The notes under the pieces are model-generated. The model ran no database searches. It was not told where the DNA came from and was given only the letters and a program-made list of their open reading frames with translations. Position numbers and translations under genes: made by a program. From Hungatella_A sp034142505 (GTDB lineage: Bacteria > Bacillota > Clostridia > Lachnospirales > Lachnospiraceae), in the NCBI GenBank assembly GCA_034142505.1, contig JAWZDV010000016.1, forward strand, positions 1 through 64,000: DNA of 64,000 nt, given 5' to 3'. Positions 1-7,916 of this stretch are shown here, one piece after another (position 1 is the first letter of the stretch; each line of letters starts with the position of its first letter).

Positions 1-190
1 AAAACACCCAAAAATCTTTTTCAAATTTCTCTTGACATATCACCAGAATGCTTTCCTGTTTCGGTGCACCTGTATATAAGAGTCACCAAATTAGAAATTG
101 GTTCATTTTTTTATAGAAAACGTTGCAATTACAACATACAAACCTTGCCGGTTCCTGTATACTAAATACAGACAGGGAGGTTATTGATAT

Positions 191-832
191 ATGAAGAGAA
201 AGATTATTACGATTGATAAGAAACTTTGCAATGGGTGCGGGATCTGCGCTTTGGCCTGCCACGAGGGAGCCATTGGGATGGTGGATGGGAAGGCGGAGCT
301 TTTGAGCGATCATTACTGCGACGGGCTGGGGGATTGTCTGCCCTCCTGTCCGACGGGGGCGATTACGTTTGAGGAACGGGAAGCGGATGCTTACGACGAG
401 GAAGCGGTGAAGAACCGTCTGAAAGAAATGGGAATCGAGGAGCCGGATCACGGGCCGGAAAGCCAGCTGAGACAATGGCCGGTACAGATAACATTGATTC
501 CGACGGAAGCTCCTTATTTTAAAAATTGTAATCTGTTGGTGGCGGCGGACTGTACGGCGTTTGCCTACGGGAATTTCCACAATCATTTTATGAAGAATCA
601 TGTCACGCTGATTGGATGTCCGAAACTGGATGCCGTGGATTACTCAGAGAAATTGGCGGAAATTCTAAAAAAGAACGAGATTAAGTCTATCACCGTTCTG
701 CGCATGGAAGTTCCCTGCTGCCGCGGGATGGAACTGGCGGTCACAAAGGCTATGGAACAGAGCGGGAAAAAACTCCCATGGAGAGTTGTTGTGGTGTCTA
801 CGGAAGGGAAGCTGCTGCTGGATGGTCAATAG
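191..832 (+). CDS. 4Fe-4S ferredoxin-domain protein
   Basis: A 213-residue soluble protein with an N-terminal two-cluster ferredoxin domain. The first cluster motif is CNGCGICALAC at residues 13-23. The second set is Cys43, Cys49 and Cys53 followed by Pro, which is spaced slightly unusually (C-x5-C-x3-C). The remaining ~150 residues carry more cysteines (NCN, DC, GCPK and a PCCRG motif near residue 177) and may hold a further metal site. It is probably an electron carrier or redox sensor. Similar Clostridia proteins are annotated only as 4Fe-4S binding proteins, so no reaction is assigned. The start follows a good AGGGAGG site at 174-180. It is monocistronic and ends in a strong terminator. 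Confidence 0.8.
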   Translation: MKRKIITIDKKLCNGCGICALACHEGAIGMVDGKAELLSDHYCDGLGDCLPSCPTGAITFEEREADAYDEEAVKNRLKEMGIEEPDHGPESQLRQWPVQITLIPTEAPYFKNCNLLVAADCTAFAYGNFHNHFMKNHVTLIGCPKLDAVDYSEKLAEILKKNEIKSITVLRMEVPCCRGMELAVTKAMEQSGKKLPWRVVVVSTEGKLLLDGQ

Positions 833-862
833 AAAATCTTATTAAAGCAGCATTTAGAAAAA

Positions 863-902
863 GCAGGGAGAAGTACGTAACGCGTCTCCCTGCCTCTTTT
901 TT
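863..902 (+). terminator. Intrinsic terminator after the ferredoxin gene
   Basis: Stem GCAGGGAGA (863-871) pairs with TCTCCCTGC (885-893) and is followed by CTCTTTTTTT. It ends the upstream plus-strand gene and lies close to the 3' end of the convergent nuclease gene. Confidence 0.85.
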
Positions 903-918
903 ATCGTTCAATTTTACA

Positions 919-1875
919 TTACTCAGGAGTTATCGCATCTTCATCCAGCCAGCTTTTGATATCAACAATGGAAACATCCGCGATTTCCGCGATTTTTTTC
1001 AGCGGGATCTGTTTTTTGTACATGTTAATCACCATTTGTTTTGTCACCTGCTTTGTCACCTGCTTAGCCGTACTCTCAACTAATCCCTGTCCCAACGTGC
1101 ACATCGTTTCCACTCCTTTCACAAGGGGATCGTCCATCCGGAACCCCATTTGTTTCAACCTACTTAACTTTTCCTCTTTTGAAATCTGTTTACTAAAGAG
1201 TACCTGCATCAGAGCCAGAACTGGATCTTTTGACTCTGTCTTGTTACCAATTCTTATAATGACTACTGATAGCAGTTCATAACATTCTACGGACCTCTCT
1301 ACACTTCCCATTATATCATTTTTCTCCACTTCATACAAGGAGACTGTATTAGCTTCCTTTTCGGGAACATTTTCACCCATACAAATCCAAATAGAGTATA
1401 CCTTTTTCAATTCTGAATAATTGGTATGCCGGTTGATTGTCCTCAGTTCCGATGATAATTTGCGCGCTGCATAGTAAATACCTCTGGTTTCAATTTCATA
1501 TCCAGGATAAAAATCATTCTGCGCCTCCACGTTGATGATCATTCCCATCATCTGTTTTTCACTTTGGGGATAAATGGCGTCAAACATCACATCATAATAA
1601 ATCGTACCTTCATTGATGGTCCGATCCTCCGTGTTTACTCCCTCAATATTCCGGTTCGTCTGATTTCGTTCCACCGCTTCCTTCGAAATGAAAACAGTTT
1701 CCGGTTCAATATACAATTTTTCAATTTCATCTGTGGAACAGTTTTTGTATTCTTTTGCAAACCGTTTTAAAACTCTGGACATAATCTGCCGGTTACTCAA
1801 TAGTTCCTTACAAACCGTATCATATTTTTCCTGCCCATGAGGTGTTGCCAGTATGGTTCCTTCTATATGATCCAT
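919..1875 (-). CDS. Rpn/PD-(D/E)XK nuclease family protein
   Basis: About 318 residues. The features are those of the PD-(D/E)XK nuclease family transposase/Rpn group common in Lachnospiraceae: FDAIYP with the first acidic residue (near Asp99), then NVEAQND (Glu117 and Gln119), then an aromatic helix GIYYAARK. The C terminus has a short tandem KQVTKQVTKQ stretch followed by a helix-turn-helix-like tail. These proteins are thought to nick or cut DNA and promote recombination; the target is unknown. The start is uncertain. An in-frame ATG at 1875 sits 12 nt after AGGGAGG. The same site lies 5 nt before an out-of-frame ATG. The frame is also open to a TTG at 1920. It is a single gene, unrelated in role to its neighbours. 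Confidence 0.65.
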   Translation of the reverse strand: MDHIEGTILATPHGQEKYDTVCKELLSNRQIMSRVLKRFAKEYKNCSTDEIEKLYIEPETVFISKEAVERNQTNRNIEGVNTEDRTINEGTIYYDVMFDAIYPQSEKQMMGMIINVEAQNDFYPGYEIETRGIYYAARKLSSELRTINRHTNYSELKKVYSIWICMGENVPEKEANTVSLYEVEKNDIMGSVERSVECYELLSVVIIRIGNKTESKDPVLALMQVLFSKQISKEEKLSRLKQMGFRMDDPLVKGVETMCTLGQGLVESTAKQVTKQVTKQMVINMYKKQIPLKKIAEIADVSIVDIKSWLDEDAITPE

Positions 1876-2123
1876 AAACCATAGTTTCCTCCCTTTCCGT
1901 ATTTTTCTGTTGTACGGCAATCCAGTTGTTTGATAACAATCAATAGTTCAATTTCTCTAAATTTTATTTAATTTCTATTGGGATTTAAAATAATATGATG
2001 ACTGATTAAAAATGAAAAAGAAACTTCGTTCTATAAAGCGGATTCGCTCTATGAATCGATTGCCATACATTGTGCCTTTTATTATAGCCCGTTATGGTAA
2101 TTAAAACAAGTAAATTTTTTCTA
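1876..2123. other. AT-rich intergenic region
   Basis: About 250 bases between the nuclease gene and the sugar-kinase operon terminator. No convincing ORF, RNA or repeat was seen. It should hold the nuclease gene promoter, but no clear -35/-10 pair was picked out. Confidence 0.4.
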
Positions 2124-2157
2124 AACAGACCATCCGGACTTTCCCGGATGGTCTGTT
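2124..2157 (-). terminator. Terminator hairpin at the end of the uronate kinase/aldolase operon
   Basis: A 14-bp perfect stem, AACAGACCATCCGG (2124-2137) with its complement at 2144-2157, around a 6-nt loop. It lies 17 nt past the stop of the first PfkB kinase. The minus-strand downstream side is A-rich rather than a classic T-run, so strength is uncertain. Confidence 0.6.
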
Positions 2158-2173
2158 ATATGTTCTTTATTCT

Positions 2174-3199
2174 TTACCGGCTCATCTCGCTCTGCGGGCC
2201 GGTCTGGTTGTGTTCCCTTATGATGGTGTTGATCTCCTCCAAATCAGAGGTCGGCAGATCGCCCGGTATCGTGTTTTTCACGGCGCTGGCGGCGTTGCCG
2301 TACTGGACGGCTTTCATACAGTCGCCGCCGCTGCTCAACAGTCCGTACAGGGCCCCCGCGATGTAGGCGTCGCCGCTTCCGATCCGGTCGATGACCTCGA
2401 TGTTGCGGTACGGCTCTTCCTCATAGTACTCGCCTCTGGCGGCATCGTAGGCGATGGAGCCAAAGGTATGGGACTTGGGACTGTGGACGATGCGCTGGGT
2501 GGACGCGATCACGGAGATGGGATACTCCTCCGTAAAGCTCTTCATCATTTCCCGGACGGTTCCCGTCTTTTTAAAGGTCAGTCTGGCGGTATCCTCGGAG
2601 CAGAAGAAAATGTCCACATACGGCAGAATCTGGCGGATACATGCCTCGGCTTCCTCCCCCGTCCACAGATTGCCGCGGAAATTCACATCAAAGGAAATGA
2701 TGGTCCCCGACGCCTTAAACCGCTTGATCATATCGATGGCCGTCTTTCTCGTCTCCGGACACAGCGCCAGGGTGATGCCGGTGGTGTGGAAGCAGGTTGT
2801 GGCCTGATACATTTCCCCGGGGAAATCCTGCTCGGAAATGCTGTAAAAGGAGCTGTTCTTCCTGTCATAAATCACCTTCGGCTTCCTGGGATAAGCGCCG
2901 TACTCATAGTAATACAGCCCCAGTCTGGCATTCTGGCTGCTGTCATAGACAAAATAATCATCGCTGATTCCATAGGAACGAATCTTATTCTTGATAAAGT
3001 TCCCCATATCATTGGCCGGCAGCTTCGTGATGACACCGGTGTGCAGCCCCAGCAGGGACGCTCCCACCGCCACATTCATCTCCGCTCCCCCCACCTGTTT
3101 CTGGAAGGTATCGCCCCGCACCAAACGCTCATTGGCCGACGGGGACAGGCGCAGCAGCAGCTCGCCTAAGGACAGTAAATCAAATGGTCTGTTATTCAT
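2174..3199 (-). CDS. PfkB-family sugar kinase (2-keto-3-deoxygluconate kinase-like)
   Basis: A 341-residue ribokinase/PfkB-fold kinase that would phosphorylate a sugar or sugar acid with ATP. The N-terminal LSLGELLLRLSP and VGGAEMNVAV motifs bind substrate. The C-terminal signature IDRIGSGDAYIAGAL holds the catalytic Asp near residue 277. It resembles the adjacent KDG kinase throughout (both have NFR, VIYDR and a HTTGIT or HFTGIT motif) but is clearly diverged. It is therefore either a second KDG kinase or one acting on a related sugar acid. The start at 3199 follows GGAGGAG by 7 nt; an upstream in-frame ATG lacks a site. It is the last gene of the aldolase-kinase-kinase operon. Confidence 0.8.
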   Translation of the reverse strand: MNNRPFDLLSLGELLLRLSPSANERLVRGDTFQKQVGGAEMNVAVGASLLGLHTGVITKLPANDMGNFIKNKIRSYGISDDYFVYDSSQNARLGLYYYEYGAYPRKPKVIYDRKNSSFYSISEQDFPGEMYQATTCFHTTGITLALCPETRKTAIDMIKRFKASGTIISFDVNFRGNLWTGEEAEACIRQILPYVDIFFCSEDTARLTFKKTGTVREMMKSFTEEYPISVIASTQRIVHSPKSHTFGSIAYDAARGEYYEEEPYRNIEVIDRIGSGDAYIAGALYGLLSSGGDCMKAVQYGNAASAVKNTIPGDLPTSDLEEINTIIREHNQTGPQSEMSR

Positions 3200-3356
3200 A
3201 CTTATTCTCCTCCACATATCACCGGCCGGTTTCCCTGCCTCCGGCCCCGGCAGTTACAAAAAGCCACTCTCCGTCAGCTCCGAAAAGGAGTTCAGGAGAA
3301 TGGCTTTCCCAATCATCCGATCCATTGATCGTGTACAGCGGCGCCCTGCTGTTTCA

Positions 3357-4388
3357 CTATCTCTGAACGCGTCCTGAACCATCGCCGCCTGCTAAGCTGT
3401 CAACATCGGCACGAGTAACCAGGTTGAAGTCGCCAGGGATGGTATGCTTTAATGCGGAAGCTGCTACTGCAAATTCCAGAGCTGCCTTCATGTCTTTTCC
3501 ATCCACCAGTCCGCAAACCAGTCCGGCTGCGAAGGAGTCGCCGCCGCCTACACGGTCAACGATCGGGGTGATGGAGTATTTTCTGGAGTGGTAGAACTCC
3601 CGTGTCTTGCCATCCATGATACATGCCGACCAGCCATTGTTGGAAGCGGAATAACTTTCACGCAGAGAACTGATGATGTATTTAAATCCAAACTTGTCTG
3701 CCATCTGATTGAAAATGTCCACGTAACCGGCCAGTTCCAGTTCGCCGGAGGTGACATCGGTGTTGCCCGGCTTGAAGCCAAGCACCTTCTCCGCATCCTC
3801 CTCGTTGCCGATACAAACGTCCACGTACTGCATCAGGTTGGTCATCACCTTCTGGGCCTTCTCGGAGGACCATAATTTTTTACGGAAGTTCAAGTCTACG
3901 GATACCGTCACGCCATGAGCCTTTGCCGCCTTGCAGGCCGCCTCGGTAAGCTCAGCAGCCGCGTCGGATACCGCCGGAGTGATTCCTGTGAAATGGAACC
4001 AGTCAGCATCCTTAAAGATCTCATCAAAGTCAAAGTCAGCCGCCACTGCCGTGGAGATGGAGGAATGCGCTCTGTCATAAACCACGTTGGAAGCTCTCAT
4101 AGCAGAGCCGGTCTCTAAGTAGTAGATCCCAAGTCTCTCACCTTTTCTGGAAATGAATTTGGTTCCCACGTTGTATTTGCGGAGAGCCGCCACCGCGCAC
4201 TCGCCAATGGGGTTGGCCGGCACAGCCGTTACAAACTGAGTGTCATGGCCGTAGTTAGCTAACGATACCGCTACGTTTGCCTCGCCGCCGCCGTAGTTGA
4301 TGTCGAACTCGTCAGCCTGAATAAATTTCTCGTTGTTTGGTGTGGACAATCTTAACATGATTTCGCCCATGGTTACAATCTTTGCCAT
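3357..4388 (-). CDS. kdgK: 2-keto-3-deoxygluconate kinase
   Basis: A 343-residue PfkB-family kinase. In hexuronate breakdown it converts 2-keto-3-deoxygluconate (KDG) to KDPG, the substrate of the aldolase encoded just upstream. The N terminus has MGEIMLRLSTP and a GGGEANVAVSLA motif. The catalytic signature VDRVGGGDSFAAGL places Asp near residue 284. Length is normal for the family. The start ATG lies 11 nt after AAGGAG. It follows the KDPG aldolase gene by about 70 nt on the same strand. Assignment of the step rests on this context plus family similarity; the near-identical job of the next kinase is unexplained. Confidence 0.85.
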   Translation of the reverse strand: MAKIVTMGEIMLRLSTPNNEKFIQADEFDINYGGGEANVAVSLANYGHDTQFVTAVPANPIGECAVAALRKYNVGTKFISRKGERLGIYYLETGSAMRASNVVYDRAHSSISTAVAADFDFDEIFKDADWFHFTGITPAVSDAAAELTEAACKAAKAHGVTVSVDLNFRKKLWSSEKAQKVMTNLMQYVDVCIGNEEDAEKVLGFKPGNTDVTSGELELAGYVDIFNQMADKFGFKYIISSLRESYSASNNGWSACIMDGKTREFYHSRKYSITPIVDRVGGGDSFAAGLVCGLVDGKDMKAALEFAVAASALKHTIPGDFNLVTRADVDSLAGGDGSGRVQR

Positions 4389-4457
4389 AGTGATCTAATC
4401 TCCTTATTCCTATACTTTATCGTTTTATCAATTACCTTCAGAGGACTGGTATTCCAA

Positions 4458-5108
4458 TTACTTTCTTGCCGCTGCAACCGCCTCAACAAACTCTTTTGCC
4501 TTTGCGGTAACTGCCGCAAAATCGCCGGTTTTTGCGCCCTTGGTCAGGCTGCTTCCGGTTCCCACCGCGTAAGCGCCGGCCTTGATCCACTTGTCAACGT
4601 TGTCAACGTCCACGCCGCCGCTTGGCATGAACTCACCCTGTGGCAGAGGACCTTTGAAGGAACTGATCGCTGCCGGTCCCACAATGTTGCCTGGGAAGAT
4701 CTTGATGATATCACATCCGGCCTCCAATGCCGTGATTGCCTCGGTTGGCGTCATAACACCCGGAAGCATCGGCACTCTGTAACGGTTGCAAAGCTTGATG
4801 GTCTCTACGTTTAAGCCTGGGCTTACCACATAGTTTGCGCCGGCCAGGATAACGGCTCTTGCTGTCTCCGGATCTAACACGGTACCCGCGCCGATCACAA
4901 CTTTGTCATTGTCTTTATATTTCCGGGCCATCAACTGAATGAACTCAACCGGGTTGCCCTCGTCCATGGTCATAGTAATCTCGATGAAGTTGATGCCGCC
5001 GGCGATGATGGCGTCCACCACCTTCTCACCCTGCTCCAGATTCTTTGCACGAACAACCGCAACGAGGCAGTCTTCTTTCATTCTTGCCAACACCTGTTCT
5101 TTTTTCAT
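4458..5108 (-). CDS. eda: KDPG/KHG aldolase
   Basis: A 216-residue class I aldolase that splits 2-keto-3-deoxy-6-phosphogluconate into pyruvate and glyceraldehyde-3-phosphate. Family residues are visible: Glu43 in FIEITMT, the GAGTVLDP loop, and the Schiff-base Lys136 in DIIKIFPGNIVG. The PSGGV phosphate-binding stretch follows. The start at 5108 sits 6 nt after AAGGAGAG; the longer reading from 5153 has no ribosome site and runs through operator sequence. It is the first gene of the operon with the two kinases. It has its own promoter (TTGACA, 17 bp, TAATAT) and a double operator just downstream of the -10, so repression by the neighbouring IclR protein is likely. Confidence 0.92.
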   Translation of the reverse strand: MKKEQVLARMKEDCLVAVVRAKNLEQGEKVVDAIIAGGINFIEITMTMDEGNPVEFIQLMARKYKDNDKVVIGAGTVLDPETARAVILAGANYVVSPGLNVETIKLCNRYRVPMLPGVMTPTEAITALEAGCDIIKIFPGNIVGPAAISSFKGPLPQGEFMPSGGVDVDNVDKWIKAGAYAVGTGSSLTKGAKTGDFAAVTAKAKEFVEAVAAARK

Positions 5109-5128
5109 GATTCTCTCTCCTTTTTGAT

Positions 5129-5160
5129 ATTCGTATATGCGATTGTATTTCACAAATACG
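5129..5160 (-). promoter_or_regulatory. Double IclR/KdgR operator upstream of eda
   Basis: Two related 13-mers, ATTCGTATATGCG (5129-5141) and TTTCACAAATACG (5148-5160), start exactly 19 bp apart. The same motif with the same 19-bp spacing recurs at 6061 and 6080 upstream of the IclR gene. Here the pair lies downstream of the eda -10, where a bound protein would block transcription. Confidence 0.6.
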
Positions 5161-5174
5161 ATTCTTATAATGAA

Positions 5175-5203
5175 ATATTAATAGTTTCCCTTAGATTTGT
5201 CAA
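5175..5203 (-). promoter_or_regulatory. Promoter of the eda-kinase operon
   Basis: Minus-strand -35 TTGACA (plus 5198-5203), a 17-bp spacer, and -10 TAATAT (plus 5175-5180). Start of transcription is expected near 5168, just upstream of the double operator. Confidence 0.7.
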
Positions 5204-5213
5204 CTGGTTTTGC

Positions 5214-5975
5214 TTATATTTTTCCCAAATACCCTAAGTTTTTTGAGACTGCCGCCGCTTTGTCCCGGACGACCACGCCAAGGGCCTCATAATCCTCGGT
5301 TGGCTTGTACAAACTGGAAACGCTGATGGCCCCCAAAACCGTGCCGTCAGGGCCGAATACCGGGGCGCCGACGCATTCCATATGGTCCTCCACTTCCCTG
5401 GCATCCAGGGCGTAGCCCTTGGCTTTTACCTTTTCCAGTTCTTTTTCAAAGGCCTCTTTGGATAGTATGGTCTGTTCCGTCTTCTTTCTATACTTTATGC
5501 GGTTCATTACCTGCTGTTTTGTGTCCTCATCGCTAAACGCCAGGATCGCTTTTCCAAGAGACGTACAGTACATAGGATTCTTCGTCCCTACCGTGGCCGT
5601 GGTGATAATCGGATTCTCCGGCTCCGCCTTGCAGATATAGACCACCTCGTGGTCGGAACGCACGCCGAAAAACACCGTTTTCCCAACCTCTCTGGCAAAT
5701 GCTTTCAGCTCCGGTTCTATGATGCCGATAAAATCTAAATTGTTGGTGTAATTGATACCGATGCGGTAGGCCGTCAGCCCGATGGTATATCTCTGCTTCT
5801 GCCCTCTGGCCACATTGACCATACCCATCTCCGCCAGGGTTGTGACGATATCATAGCCGCTGGTCTTAGGCAGCTGTAACTTGTCACAGATTTCATCCAA
5901 AGTAATGCCGTCCGGATTTTTGGACACCAGTTTGAGAATCTCCACGGTTCGTTGTGTGGTGCGGTTTAATTTCAT
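5214..5975 (-). CDS. IclR-family regulator (KdgR-like)
   Basis: A 253-residue transcription factor. An N-terminal winged helix (about residues 1-65, with QRTVEILKLVSKNPDG and the recognition segment LPKTSGYDIVTTL) is followed by an IclR effector domain that binds a small acid. Its position between eda and uxaA, and the shared double operator in front of both its own gene and eda, make it the likely KDG-responsive regulator of this module. The start at 5975 follows AGGAGG by 8 nt. Its own promoter can be read at 6026-6055. Effector identity is inferred from known KdgR/IclR members, not shown by sequence. Confidence 0.88.
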   Translation of the reverse strand: MKLNRTTQRTVEILKLVSKNPDGITLDEICDKLQLPKTSGYDIVTTLAEMGMVNVARGQKQRYTIGLTAYRIGINYTNNLDFIGIIEPELKAFAREVGKTVFFGVRSDHEVVYICKAEPENPIITTATVGTKNPMYCTSLGKAILAFSDEDTKQQVMNRIKYRKKTEQTILSKEAFEKELEKVKAKGYALDAREVEDHMECVGAPVFGPDGTVLGAISVSSLYKPTEDYEALGVVVRDKAAAVSKNLGYLGKI

Positions 5976-6025
5976 CGCTCAAGCCTCCTGCGTGTTTGTG
6001 ATTGCAGCTCTTCTGCCATGACTCC

Positions 6026-6055
6026 AGTATAACTCCATCCGGAGGTCTTTGGCAA
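6026..6055 (-). promoter_or_regulatory. Promoter of the IclR regulator gene
   Basis: Minus-strand -35 TTGCCA (plus 6050-6055), an 18-bp spacer, and -10 TATACT (plus 6026-6031). The double operator at 6061-6092 lies directly upstream of the -35. Confidence 0.55.
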
Positions 6056-6060
6056 GTAAA

Positions 6061-6092
6061 ATTCGTAAATACGATAAGAATTCGCAAATACG
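6061..6092 (-). promoter_or_regulatory. Double IclR/KdgR operator upstream of the IclR gene
   Basis: ATTCGTAAATACG (6061-6073) and ATTCGCAAATACG (6080-6092) differ at one base and start 19 bp apart. They match the pair in front of eda. Placement upstream of the -35 differs from the eda arrangement. Confidence 0.6.
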
Positions 6093-6124
6093 TGGGAGCC
6101 GGTGCAAATGTACCGGCTCCCACG
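6091..6124 (-). terminator. Hairpin after uxaA
   Basis: A 13-bp perfect stem, CGTGGGAGCCGGT (6091-6103) with its complement at 6112-6124, around an 8-nt loop. It lies past the uxaA stop and beside the IclR operator. The T-run is weak. Confidence 0.65.
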
Positions 6125-6180
6125 CCACAGCCAGGCTGTGTCATCATTTCCTATTATATACAATTATATACAATTCCGCC

Positions 6181-7662
6181 TTACAGCGTCACGCCCTGCT
6201 TAAAGATCGCCATATCATGGAAGCCGGCTTCCTCCGCCTTCACCTTTTTCCCGGAAGCCACCGCAAGCACATAATCAAACAGTTCCTGGGCCAGTTCCTC
6301 CATGGACCGGTCTTCCACCATTCTCCCCGCGTTAAAATCAATCCAGTTATTCTTCTTCCCCGCCAGCGCAGAGTTGCTGGAGATCTTCACCGTTGGCACC
6401 GGAGACGCAAATGGAGTTCCTCGCCCGGTGGTAAACAGCACGATATGGGCGCCGGACACTGCCAGGGCCGTGGACGCCACCAGATCATTTCCCGGCGCGC
6501 TGAGCAGATTCAGGCCTTTATTCTTCACCGGCTCCCCATAGGAGATCACGCCCTTCACCGGCGCGCTTCCCGACTTCTGGGTACACCCTAACGACTTATC
6601 CTCCAGCGTGGAAATACCGCCCTTTTTATTCCCGGGAGACGGATTCTCGTAGATCGTCTGGTTGTGGCTGGTAAAATAGTTCTTAAAATCATTAATTAAA
6701 TGAACCGTCTTCTCAAACAGCTCCGGCGTCTCACACCGGTTCATCAGAAGCGTCTCCGCCCCGAACATCTCCGGCACCTCCGTCAGAATCGTCGTCCCGC
6801 CTTTGGAGATCAATAGATCTGAAAATGCTCCCACCACCGGATTCGCCGTGATCCCCGACAGTCCGTCGGACCCGCCGCACTTCATGCCGATCACCAGCTC
6901 GCCTGCGTCGATCTTCTCCCTGGAAAATGCCCCCGCGTAAGCCGCAAGTTCTTCCAACAGCTCCATGGCTGTCTCCATCTCATCCTCCACGTCCTGGCAC
7001 TGTAAGAATTTCACTCTCTGCTCATCATACTCCCCGATATACTCCTTCAGCACCGGAATATTGCTGTTCTCACAGCCCAGACCCAGCACCAGCACGCCGC
7101 CGGCGTTGGGATGGTTGACCATGTCCGCCAGCACGGTTCTGGTATGCTCCTGGTCATCTCCCATCTGGGAACACCCGTAAGGATGGGGAAATGCCACCAC
7201 GTCCTCAATATTTCCCACCGCCAGCTTCTTCGACGCCCTCTCAAGCGCCTGCGCAATGGAATTCACACAGCCAACCGTCGGGATAATCCAGATTTCATTG
7301 CGGACGCCCACCTTGCCATTCGCACGCCGGAATCCTTCAAAATACGCAGGTCCGGTCTCCTTAAGACTGCTGCCCGCCGGCTGATATTGGTACTCCAGCA
7401 AATCTCCCAGAGCCGTCTTTACATTGTGCACATGAATCCACTGCCCGGTAACAATATCCTCCTTCGCAAAGCCAATACGGAATCCGTATTTAACCACTTC
7501 TTCCCCTGCCCTGATGGGTTTGACCGCCATCTTGTGCCCCTGGGGGATGTCCTCCGCGGCTGTCACATCATTCCCCCCGATGCTTAAGGTCTCCCCTTTG
7601 GCGATGGGTCTGAGGGCGACTGCCACATTGTCCGCCTGATTGATTCTGATGATATCCTGCAT
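6181..7662 (-). CDS. uxaA: Altronate dehydratase
   Basis: A 493-residue UxaA-family dehydratase that removes water from D-altronate to give 2-keto-3-deoxygluconate in galacturonate catabolism. It has the usual two-part build. A small N-terminal SAF-type domain (about residues 1-100) precedes a large C-terminal domain with the cysteine- and glycine-rich segments VGCVNSI, HPYGCSQMGDD, LGLGCENSN and GMKCGGSDGLSGITANP that carry the metal site. Length matches the family. The start at 7662 follows AAGGAG by 8 nt. The promoter has a LacI-type palindrome over its start point. Other family members act on galactarate, but the uronate context favours altronate. Confidence 0.88.
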   Translation of the reverse strand: MQDIIRINQADNVAVALRPIAKGETLSIGGNDVTAAEDIPQGHKMAVKPIRAGEEVVKYGFRIGFAKEDIVTGQWIHVHNVKTALGDLLEYQYQPAGSSLKETGPAYFEGFRRANGKVGVRNEIWIIPTVGCVNSIAQALERASKKLAVGNIEDVVAFPHPYGCSQMGDDQEHTRTVLADMVNHPNAGGVLVLGLGCENSNIPVLKEYIGEYDEQRVKFLQCQDVEDEMETAMELLEELAAYAGAFSREKIDAGELVIGMKCGGSDGLSGITANPVVGAFSDLLISKGGTTILTEVPEMFGAETLLMNRCETPELFEKTVHLINDFKNYFTSHNQTIYENPSPGNKKGGISTLEDKSLGCTQKSGSAPVKGVISYGEPVKNKGLNLLSAPGNDLVASTALAVSGAHIVLFTTGRGTPFASPVPTVKISSNSALAGKKNNWIDFNAGRMVEDRSMEELAQELFDYVLAVASGKKVKAEEAGFHDMAIFKQGVTL

Positions 7663-7689
7663 GACGTTTTCTCCTTATACTTCTTAAAT

Positions 7690-7703
7690 TGTAAGTGCTT
7701 ACA
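7690..7703. promoter_or_regulatory. LacI-family operator at the uxaA promoter
   Basis: The perfect palindrome TGTAAGTGCTTACA covers the expected uxaA start of transcription. It is nearly the same as the palindrome at 7883-7896 in front of the divergent LacI gene. Confidence 0.75.
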
Positions 7704-7706
7704 TTT

Positions 7707-7735
7707 ATTCTACAAAATCCGTAAGCCAAAGTCAA
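7707..7735 (-). promoter_or_regulatory. uxaA promoter
   Basis: Minus-strand -35 TTGACT (plus 7730-7735), a 17-bp spacer, and -10 TAGAAT (plus 7707-7712), followed at once by the LacI-type palindrome. Confidence 0.75.
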
Positions 7736-7843
7736 GATCCAATCTTCAATCCGTACAAAATATCGATGAATCATCATAACATCATCATAACAATGACGGA
7801 TATTTACCCTTGTACTTTTGTGCGCTTCCTATTATAATTTGAG

Positions 7844-7872
7844 TTGCAATTTCAGAAAGATCCGGGTATAAT
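7844..7872 (+). promoter_or_regulatory. lacI-like/uxaC promoter
   Basis: -35 TTGCAA (7844-7849), a 17-bp spacer, and a consensus -10 TATAAT (7867-7872). The palindrome at 7883-7896 covers the region just after the start point. Confidence 0.8.
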
Positions 7873-7882
7873 AAGTTTATAT

Positions 7883-7896
7883 TGTAAGCACTTACA
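7883..7896. promoter_or_regulatory. LacI-family operator at the lacI-like gene
   Basis: The perfect palindrome TGTAAGCACTTACA sits about 10 bp after the -10. It implies autoregulation of the LacI protein together with uxaC. Confidence 0.75.
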
Positions 7897-7916
7897 GAAT
7901 ATGACGAGGTAACGAT

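Noticed and set aside
32..78. TTGACA at 32-37 and TATATA at 73-78 as a promoter for the first gene
   Set aside because: The spacing is 35 bp, far from 16-18. A closer TATACT at 158 lacks a good -35.
2210..3169. A 319-codon plus-strand ORF opposite the first sugar kinase
   Set aside because: It is antisense to a well-supported PfkB kinase, has no ribosome site and no recognisable domain.
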